Shown in pieces: positions 16,372 to 22,163 of a stretch of DNA of 22,163 nucleotides. How positions within the stretch are numbered: the stretch's first letter is position 1; every line of letters begins with the position of its first letter. The DNA is from JAHFOW01 sp964370795 (GTDB lineage: Bacteria > Planctomycetota > Brocadiia > Brocadiales > Brocadiaceae): the NCBI GenBank assembly GCA_964370795.1, contig CAYJME010000031.1:1-22163 (forward strand). Reading direction: 5' to 3'. Position numbers and translations under genes: made by a program. The notes below the pieces were generated by a model. That model was not told the origin of the DNA and searched no databases. It saw only the letters and a list, made by a program, of their open reading frames with translations.

Positions 16372-17949
16372 ATGGAATCTTTCAGATTTATTTCTGGCAT
16401 TTGTGTTTTTTTATTATTTCTGTCTGTTGTTTTTTCGGGATGCCGTAGTATCGCTGGAAGACATGACTATCAAGTAATTTCAAAAAACACGAGCCAGCCT
16501 TTGGATACTCGGAGAAAGGCGCACGCCTATTTTTGTACAGGGTATTTTTTCATGATGGGGAGGGACTGGGAAAATGCGGCCGCCTATTTTGAGAAGGCAA
16601 CACTCCTGGACAGCTCATCAGAAAGAATCATTCGTCATTTAGCTACATGCTATTTTCAATTGGGTAAGAATGAAAAGGCAATAGAATTTATTGAAAAATT
16701 AGCTGAAATCAAACCTCTTGAGTTCGGTGTGCATTACACGCTGGCAACCCTTTATGAGACGATTGGGAAAACGAAAGAGGCTATTGCTGAATACGAATGC
16801 GCCCGCCGATGTAAGACATCAAAACTAGATCATGTGTTTTTGGCAGACACTCTTTACCGGTTGGCCAACCTTTATATGAACGAAGGGATGATGGAGAAGG
16901 GATCTGAGTGTTATCAGAATATGTTTGACATGAAGCTCGTCAGTGAACCTGCGAAAATATATTATGAGATTGGTCAGCGATACTTTGAGAAGAATGATAT
17001 AAAAAAGGCGCTGGAATATTTTTTAAAGGTACGGGAAACGGATCCAACGATGGTATCTGTGCGTTTCTATCTCAGTCTTTGTTATGATGCCCTCAATGAT
17101 TATGAAAATGCTATAAAGGAGGCTGGGTCATTCCTGGAAAAGGAACCGGAGAACTGGGTGGTACACCTCGCTTTGTCCGATATCTACGGCAAAATGAAAA
17201 ATGAGGCGAAAAAAAAAGAAGAACTTGGAAAGTCTCAGGAAATCCTCGAAGGAAATGTAAACGCGGGAAGTAAAAACCCCAAAGAATATTTCTTATTGTG
17301 TCAAATTTACAGGAACCAGCGAAGAACTGATGAAGCAATTGCCGTAGTTGACAGCATGAAATTAATTCCGCTTGATAAAGAGGCAAAGCGGGACTGTCAT
17401 TTTTTGCTTGCGAATCTTTATTACGAGCGCCGGGAGTTTAGCAGGGTAGAGGATGAATTAATCATGGCATTAAAAATCGACCCTGATTTTGACGAGGCTA
17501 ATAATTTTCTTGGATATCTGTACGTTGAAAACAATAAGCGTTTAGATGACGCCATACAGCTCATTAATAAGGCATTAAAGGTGCAGCCAAAAAATGGGGC
17601 ATATCTGGATAGCCTGGGGTGGGCCTATTTCAAGAAGGCCGGTACAGAAGAAAAAGACGACTATCTCAGTATGGGGCTTCAGAAATTATTAGAAGCTGTC
17701 CATATTCTGGAAGAGCCGGATATATATGACCATGTGGGAGATGTTCACTACAGTTTAGGACACTGGGACGAGGCTATTCAGGCATGGGAAAAAGCGCTTG
17801 AGTTGTTTAAAAAGATACCGAAAAGTGAGATGCAAGGCGAAAGTATAAGGTTAAAATTGGAAAAAATAAAGGGGTTGATTTCAAGAGAAAAAGAAGTTTT
17901 AAAAGGTATTGCCAATAATGAGGAAGTTCAACTTAGTGTTCAACCGTAA
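16372..17949 (+). CDS. TPR-repeat lipoprotein of unknown function
   Basis: 525 residues. The N-terminus is a lipoprotein-type signal: a hydrophobic core (CVFLLFLSVVFSGC) ends at C24, with Phe rather than Leu at -3 of the lipobox, so lipidation is likely but not canonical. The rest is about 12 tetratricopeptide-like helical pairs (about 49-500). Clear examples are AHAYFCTGYFFMMGRDWENA, VHYTLATLYETIGKTKEAIA, ANNFLGYLYVENNKRLDDAI and YDHVGDVHYSLGHWDEAIQA. There is no catalytic domain. TPR solenoids are protein-binding scaffolds, and membrane-anchored ones often serve secretion, envelope or polysaccharide assembly. I cannot assign a partner. It starts 74 bp after hisG and ends 32 bp before yebC, so it may be co-transcribed with yebC. 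An out-of-frame ATG at 16367 gives only a short peptide. Confidence 0.85.
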   Translation: MESFRFISGICVFLLFLSVVFSGCRSIAGRHDYQVISKNTSQPLDTRRKAHAYFCTGYFFMMGRDWENAAAYFEKATLLDSSSERIIRHLATCYFQLGKNEKAIEFIEKLAEIKPLEFGVHYTLATLYETIGKTKEAIAEYECARRCKTSKLDHVFLADTLYRLANLYMNEGMMEKGSECYQNMFDMKLVSEPAKIYYEIGQRYFEKNDIKKALEYFLKVRETDPTMVSVRFYLSLCYDALNDYENAIKEAGSFLEKEPENWVVHLALSDIYGKMKNEAKKKEELGKSQEILEGNVNAGSKNPKEYFLLCQIYRNQRRTDEAIAVVDSMKLIPLDKEAKRDCHFLLANLYYERREFSRVEDELIMALKIDPDFDEANNFLGYLYVENNKRLDDAIQLINKALKVQPKNGAYLDSLGWAYFKKAGTEEKDDYLSMGLQKLLEAVHILEEPDIYDHVGDVHYSLGHWDEAIQAWEKALELFKKIPKSEMQGESIRLKLEKIKGLISREKEVLKGIANNEEVQLSVQP

Positions 17950-17981
17950 AATTTTAAACGATAAAGAGGGGGATAAGAAAA

Positions 17982-18740
17982 TTGGCTGGACATTCACATT
18001 GGGCGAGTATAAAGCACAAAAAGGGTGCTACTGATGCCAAAAAGGGTAAAGCGTATTCAAAGATAGCGCGTATGATTACGGTGGCTGCCAAAAGAGGCGG
18101 TGGCGATCCGGGTATGAATCCCAGGTTGCAGCTTGCCATAAGCAAAGCACGCGCGGTGAATATGCCTAAAGACAACATAGAGCGTGCCATCCAGAAAGGC
18201 ACCGGCGCCAGTGGGGGCGATGTCGACCTTTTTGAATGTATGTATGAAGGATACGGTCCGGGCGGTACGGCGCTTATGATAGAAATTGTGACGGACAATA
18301 AAAATAGAACGGCGCCGGAGATAAGAAAGATATTTGAGCGGTTTGGGGGGAATCTGGGAGAAGCAGGCTGTGTATCGTGGATGTTTGAAAAGAAGGGTCT
18401 TATAGTTATAAATAATAAGGACACCAATGAAGATGAACTCATGCTGTTAGTGTTGGACGCGGGGTCCGAGGATTTGCAAAAGGTAGGGGACACTTTTCAT
18501 GTTGTATGTCCGCAAACAGAGTTAGACGCCGTTAAAAAGGCTATTGAAAACAAAAATATAACGGTTGAAACTGCAGAAATAACCTGGATGCCTAAGACGA
18601 ATATCGATCTTGATGAGGCTGCAGGACGTAAGGTGTTGGCGCTTATGGAAACCCTCGAAGATCACGAGGATGTGCAAAATATATATTCCAACTTTAATCT
18701 CCCACAAGCCATTCTTGCAGAAATACAATCGGCAAAGTAA
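17982..18740 (+). CDS. yebC: YebC/TACO1-family protein
   Basis: 252 residues. The start is TTG at 17982. The family N-terminus (MAGHSHWASIKHKKGATDAKKGKAYSKIAR) begins exactly there, and a strong AGAGGGGGAT site (17965-17974) precedes it. Three-domain YebC fold: basic N-terminal helices (1-75), then PRLQLAISKARAVNMPKDNIERAIQKGTG, then the central and C-terminal alpha/beta domains (GYGPGGTALMIEIVTDNKNRT, EDHEDVQNIYSNF). Bacterial members are often annotated as transcriptional regulators. Mitochondrial TACO1 and recent bacterial work connect the family to translation, especially of proline-rich stretches. Which applies here cannot be seen. It ends in a convergent gap with ftsH. Confidence 0.95.
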   Translation: MAGHSHWASIKHKKGATDAKKGKAYSKIARMITVAAKRGGGDPGMNPRLQLAISKARAVNMPKDNIERAIQKGTGASGGDVDLFECMYEGYGPGGTALMIEIVTDNKNRTAPEIRKIFERFGGNLGEAGCVSWMFEKKGLIVINNKDTNEDELMLLVLDAGSEDLQKVGDTFHVVCPQTELDAVKKAIENKNITVETAEITWMPKTNIDLDEAAGRKVLALMETLEDHEDVQNIYSNFNLPQAILAEIQSAK

Positions 18741-18755
18741 CTACCTTGACGTATA

Positions 18756-18906
18756 GGAATTTTAATACAAATCATAGAACGGGTAGTTTATCCCTATAAT
18801 CGTTTGCACAAATCAAACCGTTTAAGCCGTTTAAACTGTTTAAACGGCTTATTGTCGACCACAAGAGATCAGCACTACAATATAAAGTTGCCGAAGGCCT
18901 AATTTA
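18756..18906 (+). repeat. Intergenic repeat module in the yebC/ftsH convergent gap
   Basis: It opens with TATAGGAATTTTAATAC (GGAATTTTAA at 18756-18765) and closes with GGCCTAATTTA, whose last three bases are the ftsH stop codon. It shares CTACAATATAAAGTTGCC with the CTACAATAAAAAGTCGCC of module 1 at 8881-8942, and AAACCGTTTAA as well. In the centre CCGTTTAA-like units repeat about every 9-10 bases and fold into the hairpin at 18823-18851. Confidence 0.7.
18823..18851. terminator. Perfect 13-bp hairpin between convergent yebC and ftsH
   Basis: TAAGCCGTTTAAA pairs exactly with TTTAAACGGCTTA around a CTG loop. Its position between converging genes suits a bidirectional stop or a 3'-end stabiliser. 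There is no T-tract longer than two on either side, so Rho-independent termination is uncertain. Confidence 0.5.
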
Positions 18907-20820
18907 TCTTAGGTATTTTTGTGTATACTGAAGATTTTGTTGCGGTTGTTCTACTGGGGCAATATCCGCTATTTTATGGGTTTTTGTGTGCTTCTTTTCT
19001 ACATGGAGTAACGCAAGCACCTGTTCTCCATCGAGGACTTCTTCCTCTTCGAGCTTCTTTGCCAGCATATCCAGCTTGTCCCTGTTGTCGATGAGGAGTT
19101 TTCTGACCTTTTCTTGGCTTTCTGTAATGATGCGGGTCACCTCTTCGTCAATAACTACAGCAGTCTTTTCGCTGTATTCCTTTTCCTGAACGAGATCGTG
19201 TCCGAGGAAGATATTTCCCGATTGTCTGCCGAAGGTCTGAGGCCCAATTTTCTTACTCATGCCGAATCTGCATACATAATTCCGGGCGAGTTGTGAAACC
19301 TTTTCCAGATCGTTCTGCGCGCCAGTCGATATTTCATTTAAAATTAACTCTTCAGCTGCACGCCCACCCAGGAGAACACAGAGCATATCTAGAATTTCTG
19401 ATTCACTGGTTAAGTATTTATCCTCCGTTGGCAACTGCATGGTATAACCAAGCGCAGCAGCTCCTCGGGGAATAATTGAAACTTTATGAACGGGATCGGT
19501 ATTGGGCAACAGGGCTGCTACCAGGGTGTGACCTGACTCATGGAATGCGACCGTCTTTTTTTCCTTATCGCTCATGATCCTGCTTTTTCTTTCAGGTCCT
19601 GCGAGTACCCTGTCAATTGCAGATTCCAACTCCTCCATGCCTACGGACTCCTTATTGTGTCGCGCAGCAAGGAGTGCCGCCTCGTTAACAACATTTGCCA
19701 GATCCGCCCCGGAAAAACCAGGCGTGCGTTTGGCGATAATTTTAAGATTTATATCGGAAGCCAGTTTAACGCCTCGTGCATGTACAGCAAGTATTGATTC
19801 ACGTCCGGTTAGGTCTGGCCTGTCAACCGTTATCTGGCGGTCAAAACGGCCTGGACGCAAAAGTGCGCCATCCAAAACATCGGGACGATTGGTTGCCGCA
19901 ATAATGATAACGCCTTTCTGTGAACTGAAGCCGTCCATTTCGGCCAGGAGTTGGTTAAGGGTCTGTTCGCGTTCGTCATGGCCTCCTCCCAATCCCGTGC
20001 CGCGCTGACGGCCAACACTGTCAATTTCATCGATAAACACGATGCACGGCGCCTTTTCTTTCGCCTGCTCAAACATATCACGCACCCGGGCTGCGCCCAT
20101 ACCGACGAACATTTCTACGAAATCAGAACCGCTGATCGAGAAAAAAGCAACCCCTGCTTCTCCGGCAACGGCTTTTGCCAGAAGTGTTTTACCCGTGCCG
20201 GGAGGGCCTATAAGGAGCACGCCTTTGGGGATTTTTCCGCCCAGTTTTTGAAACCGTTCCGGATAGGAAAGAAAATCTATTATCTCTTTCAGTTCTTCTT
20301 TTGCCTCATCGCAGCCGGCGACATCGGTAAACATTGTTTTCTGTGCCCCACTATCAGAGTATAATTTTACCTTTGCCTTCCCAAAGGACGTGAATGGCGA
20401 TCCCATGCCGCCAACCTTCTTGAAAAGAAAAAACCATCCCAGGGTCATAATGCCAAAGGGAAATACCCACCACATCAGGATGTTTTTCAGGAAATTACTT
20501 TCAACAGCCCCTTTAAATCGAACCTTTTGCGATTCGAGTTCGTTGACGAGTGTCATGTCCTGAATTGGCACCGTAACAAATGCGGCCGTTTCTTCTTTGT
20601 TGCCTTCCTGCGATATTTTCTTATAATGACCCCGGATAAGGTCTGCGCCAACGGTACAGTCAGATATCAGGCCATTTTTCAAATAGAGACGGAATTGACT
20701 ATAGGAAATTTCTTCCGCCCTTGGCGAAAGAAACATCTGGAGAATATACAAAACGGCAAGAAAGATCAGGATATATAAAATAGAGAATCGTGACTTTTTG
20801 GGCTTATTTTTTTTTACCAT
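18904..20820 (-). CDS. ftsH: ATP-dependent zinc metalloprotease FtsH
   Basis: 638 residues, ATG start. Two membrane helices (about 12-31 and 112-134) flank a small periplasmic domain. The AAA+ domain follows: Walker A GPPGTGKT at 205-212, Walker B IVFIDEID at 260-267, the pore-loop region FVEMFVGMGA, and the second region of homology around ATNRPDVLDGALLRPGRFDRQ (309-329). The zinc protease domain has HESGH at 427-431. A C-terminal Lys/Gln-rich tail ends it. The enzyme is a membrane-anchored hexamer that extracts and degrades membrane and short-lived cytoplasmic proteins. Length and motifs are standard. It is transcribed away from the tRNA, with a strong promoter at 20877-20905, and converges on yebC. 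The stop codon overlaps the end of the intergenic repeat module. It appears monocistronic. Confidence 0.98.
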   Translation of the reverse strand: MVKKNKPKKSRFSILYILIFLAVLYILQMFLSPRAEEISYSQFRLYLKNGLISDCTVGADLIRGHYKKISQEGNKEETAAFVTVPIQDMTLVNELESQKVRFKGAVESNFLKNILMWWVFPFGIMTLGWFFLFKKVGGMGSPFTSFGKAKVKLYSDSGAQKTMFTDVAGCDEAKEELKEIIDFLSYPERFQKLGGKIPKGVLLIGPPGTGKTLLAKAVAGEAGVAFFSISGSDFVEMFVGMGAARVRDMFEQAKEKAPCIVFIDEIDSVGRQRGTGLGGGHDEREQTLNQLLAEMDGFSSQKGVIIIAATNRPDVLDGALLRPGRFDRQITVDRPDLTGRESILAVHARGVKLASDINLKIIAKRTPGFSGADLANVVNEAALLAARHNKESVGMEELESAIDRVLAGPERKSRIMSDKEKKTVAFHESGHTLVAALLPNTDPVHKVSIIPRGAAALGYTMQLPTEDKYLTSESEILDMLCVLLGGRAAEELILNEISTGAQNDLEKVSQLARNYVCRFGMSKKIGPQTFGRQSGNIFLGHDLVQEKEYSEKTAVVIDEEVTRIITESQEKVRKLLIDNRDKLDMLAKKLEEEEVLDGEQVLALLHVEKKHTKTHKIADIAPVEQPQQNLQYTQKYLR

Positions 20821-20876
20821 ACGTATAAAAAAGCTCTAAATTTTTTGGTAGTTGGGGGTTAAAAAACTAAACAATA

Positions 20877-20905
20877 ATTATAGTGGAAATGATTATTAAA
20901 GTCAA
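20877..20905 (-). promoter_or_regulatory. Sigma70-type promoter for ftsH
   Basis: On the minus strand TTGACT (20900-20905) is followed after exactly 17 bases by the consensus TATAAT (20877-20882). Transcription would begin near 20870, giving a 5' leader of about 50 bases. Confidence 0.75.
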
Positions 20906-20927
20906 AATATTTCAAAATAGATTTAAG

Positions 20928-20955
20928 TTGATAATAGGCAAAAAGATAATATAAT
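20928..20955 (+). promoter_or_regulatory. Promoter for tRNA-Pro
   Basis: TTGATA (20928-20933) and consensus TATAAT (20950-20955) are 16 bases apart. The expected start near 20962 is only about three bases before the mature tRNA 5' end, which leaves very little 5' leader to trim. Confidence 0.7.
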
Positions 20956-20964
20956 AAGGAAAGT

Positions 20965-21042
20965 CGGGGTGTAGCGCAGCTTGGCTAGCGCGCTTGAATG
21001 GGGTTCAAGAGGTCGTGGGTTCAAATCCCGCCACCCCGACCA
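20965..21042 (+). tRNA. tRNA-Pro, anticodon GGG, CCA encoded
   Basis: A 78-base cloverleaf can be drawn by hand. Acceptor CGGGGTG pairs with CACCCCG. The D arm is GCGC/GCGC. The anticodon stem CTTGA/TCAAG carries loop ATGGGGT, so T33 is followed by anticodon GGG. The variable loop is AGGTC, and the T arm GTGGG/CCCGC has loop TTCAAAT. Discriminator A and a genomic CCA follow. The C1 start is typical of bacterial tRNA-Pro. It reads CCC and, by wobble, CCU. Its 3' end adjoins an integrase gene, suggesting it serves as an integration site. Confidence 0.95.
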
Positions 21043-21058
21043 ATAAAATCAAGGGTTT
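21020..21058 (+). other. Candidate attachment site (attL) at the tRNA-Pro 3' end
   Basis: Tyrosine integrases commonly recombine within the T arm and 3' end of a tRNA gene. Here the intact 3' half of tRNA-Pro is followed after 16 bp by the end of an integrase gene. The reconstituted tRNA sequence suggests the element carried an identical 3' end. The matching attR copy would lie beyond the right edge, so the site is inferred and its exact limits are unknown. Confidence 0.4.
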
Positions 21059-22111
21059 TTAGGTATTTGATACACTACGTTTTTCTTCGACTGTGACCAA
21101 ATTGTGACCAAACTCTAAAACCTCTACCCCATCTTTAAGACTGTCTGGACAATGATGTGCATAACGCTGAGTCATCTCTATCGAATGATGTCCTAACAAT
21201 TTTGATATTTTATAAATATCAATGCCCCTTTGTGCCAGCCGGGTAGCAAAGGTATGCCGAAGATCATGAAAATGAAAGTCCTGAATCCCAGCATTATTTA
21301 TAGCAACATTAAATGATCTTCTAAGATTGTGTCGGTCAATTTTTGTTCCTGCATTACTAATAAAGACCAGATCGTTCTTAAGATTCCTTATTTTTGACTT
21401 TTCTTCCAGAATTCCAAACGCTACCTGATTCAATGGTAAGGTTCTTGGTTTTCCATTCTTTGATTCTTGAATTATGATTGTTTTGCGGATTAGACTTACC
21501 CTACACCATTGAAGGGAAAGTAATTCGTCTTGACGTAATCCCGTGTGCAGGTCAAAAACAATTATGTCTCTCAGCCATAGAGGGGATTTGTCACGTAATC
21601 TCATTTCCTCTTCTTCAGTCAGCCAACGATCCCTTTCGTTGTTTTCTTTTTCCTTTGGGACTTTAGAAACCGGGTTTTCCTTCATCCATTCCCATTCTTT
21701 GACTGTTAGGCTAAAAGCCTTAGAAAGCATTGCCAATTCCCTGTTAATGGTAGCTGGTTTCGCACTTTCGCTGTACCTTAATGCCTTATACTCAGAAATT
21801 TTTTTTGGTGTTATTTCACATAGTTGAGAATCACCAAAGAAATTCGAAAGATGTTTTAAAGATGCTGAATAACTCCTTTGTGTGTTGATCGACACCTTTG
21901 GAGCATGCTCTTTCATAAACTTTCCCATCAGGTCATTGAAAGTCTTACTTTCGAATTGAGGTTTTTTAAAGTATTTCCCCTCTACAATCTCAGTCCTTAT
22001 CTTTGCCTCGAATATCTGGGCATGTTTCCTGTTATCTGTATTTAGGCTTCTTCGGATTCTTTTTCCTTGAAAAGTTATAGAAGTCCACCAGACACCTTTA
22101 CGCCAATACAT
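21059..22111 (-). CDS. Tyrosine-type site-specific integrase
   Basis: 350 residues from ATG 22111. AAAGGAGG lies five bases before it, whereas the frame's GTG two codons upstream overlaps that site and is unlikely to be used. The N-terminal arm-binding segment (about 1-50, YWRKGVWWTSITFQGKRIRRSL) and a SAM-like core-binding domain (about 55-150) precede the catalytic domain. Active-site residues are visible in this numbering: R193 (HTGLRQDELLSL), a lysine in SKNGKPRTLP, H282 and R285 (HDLRHTFATRL), H308 (LLGHHS) and the nucleophile Y317 (TQRYAHH). It would catalyse integration and excision of a mobile element at tRNA-Pro. It looks intact. No excisionase or other element gene fits in the remaining bases. 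The resemblance is to phage/ICE integrases rather than XerC/D, as there is an arm-binding domain. Confidence 0.93.
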   Translation of the reverse strand: MYWRKGVWWTSITFQGKRIRRSLNTDNRKHAQIFEAKIRTEIVEGKYFKKPQFESKTFNDLMGKFMKEHAPKVSINTQRSYSASLKHLSNFFGDSQLCEITPKKISEYKALRYSESAKPATINRELAMLSKAFSLTVKEWEWMKENPVSKVPKEKENNERDRWLTEEEEMRLRDKSPLWLRDIIVFDLHTGLRQDELLSLQWCRVSLIRKTIIIQESKNGKPRTLPLNQVAFGILEEKSKIRNLKNDLVFISNAGTKIDRHNLRRSFNVAINNAGIQDFHFHDLRHTFATRLAQRGIDIYKISKLLGHHSIEMTQRYAHHCPDSLKDGVEVLEFGHNLVTVEEKRSVSNT

Positions 22112-22163
22112 ATACACCTCCTTTCACATGGCGATTTGTGTCTGTACGACTGTATAAGGGATT

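Noticed and set aside
19574..20008. Open frame of 144 codons on + within ftsH
   Set aside because: It is antisense to the AAA+ domain. The Ser/Arg-rich composition is typical of shadow frames.

Overview
The window looks like chromosomal DNA of a Gram-negative-type, motile or surface-sensing bacterium of moderate GC content. The gene content and the style of the intergenic palindromic repeats remind me of anammox planctomycetes (Brocadiales: Kuenenia, Brocadia, Jettenia). That placement is inference from memory, not proven here. Most of the DNA is chromosomal core. The right-hand edge is a tRNA-anchored integration site.

Layout. (1) 2-8874, all on +: a signal-transduction block. It holds a 5'-truncated methyl-accepting chemotaxis protein, a CheA kinase with a fused C-terminal receiver, the methylesterase CheB, a soluble REC-REC-PAS-kinase-REC hybrid histidine kinase, and a receiver/HD-GYP protein that probably degrades c-di-GMP. 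No cheW, cheR, single-domain cheY or DNA-binding output is present, so any missing partners lie to the left or elsewhere. (2) 9131-10665, on -: a pabA/trpG-type glutamine amidotransferase followed by pyrF. (3) 11004-15326, on +: a reduced nusA operon, nusA-infB-ylxP(DUF503)-rbfA, without rimP or ylxR. It is preceded by a strikingly structured leader. (4) 15425-18740, on +: hisG (long form), a TPR lipoprotein and a yebC-family gene with a TTG start. (5) 18904-20820, on -: ftsH, convergent with yebC. (6) 20965-21042: tRNA-Pro(GGG) with encoded CCA, followed 16 bp later by a convergent tyrosine integrase gene (21059-22111). This marks the probable left end of an integrated element that continues past the window.

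Intergenic DNA is unusually rich in structure. Five short modules share a left end near GGAATTTYAA and mostly a right end near CCTAATTTA, but carry different palindromic cores. Three sit in tandem in the pyrF convergent gap, one in the ftsH convergent gap and one between nusA and infB. A separate REP-like palindrome family (around GACTGAAGTC) occurs after the MCP gene and before the hybrid kinase. A MITE-like element of about 185 bp with 28-bp imperfect terminal inverted repeats follows cheB. The nusA leader has a perfect 15-bp inverted repeat enclosing an intrinsic-terminator hairpin.

Functionally, block 1 would turn a ligand signal sensed by the MCP into CheA phosphorylation and methylation feedback through CheB. 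The two following genes suggest a coupled phosphorelay and c-di-GMP branch. Blocks 2-5 are housekeeping: pyrimidine, folate/tryptophan and histidine synthesis, transcription elongation, translation initiation, ribosome maturation and membrane proteolysis. I see no clearly novel multi-gene system. The strongest candidates for something undescribed are the modular repeats and the nusA leader.
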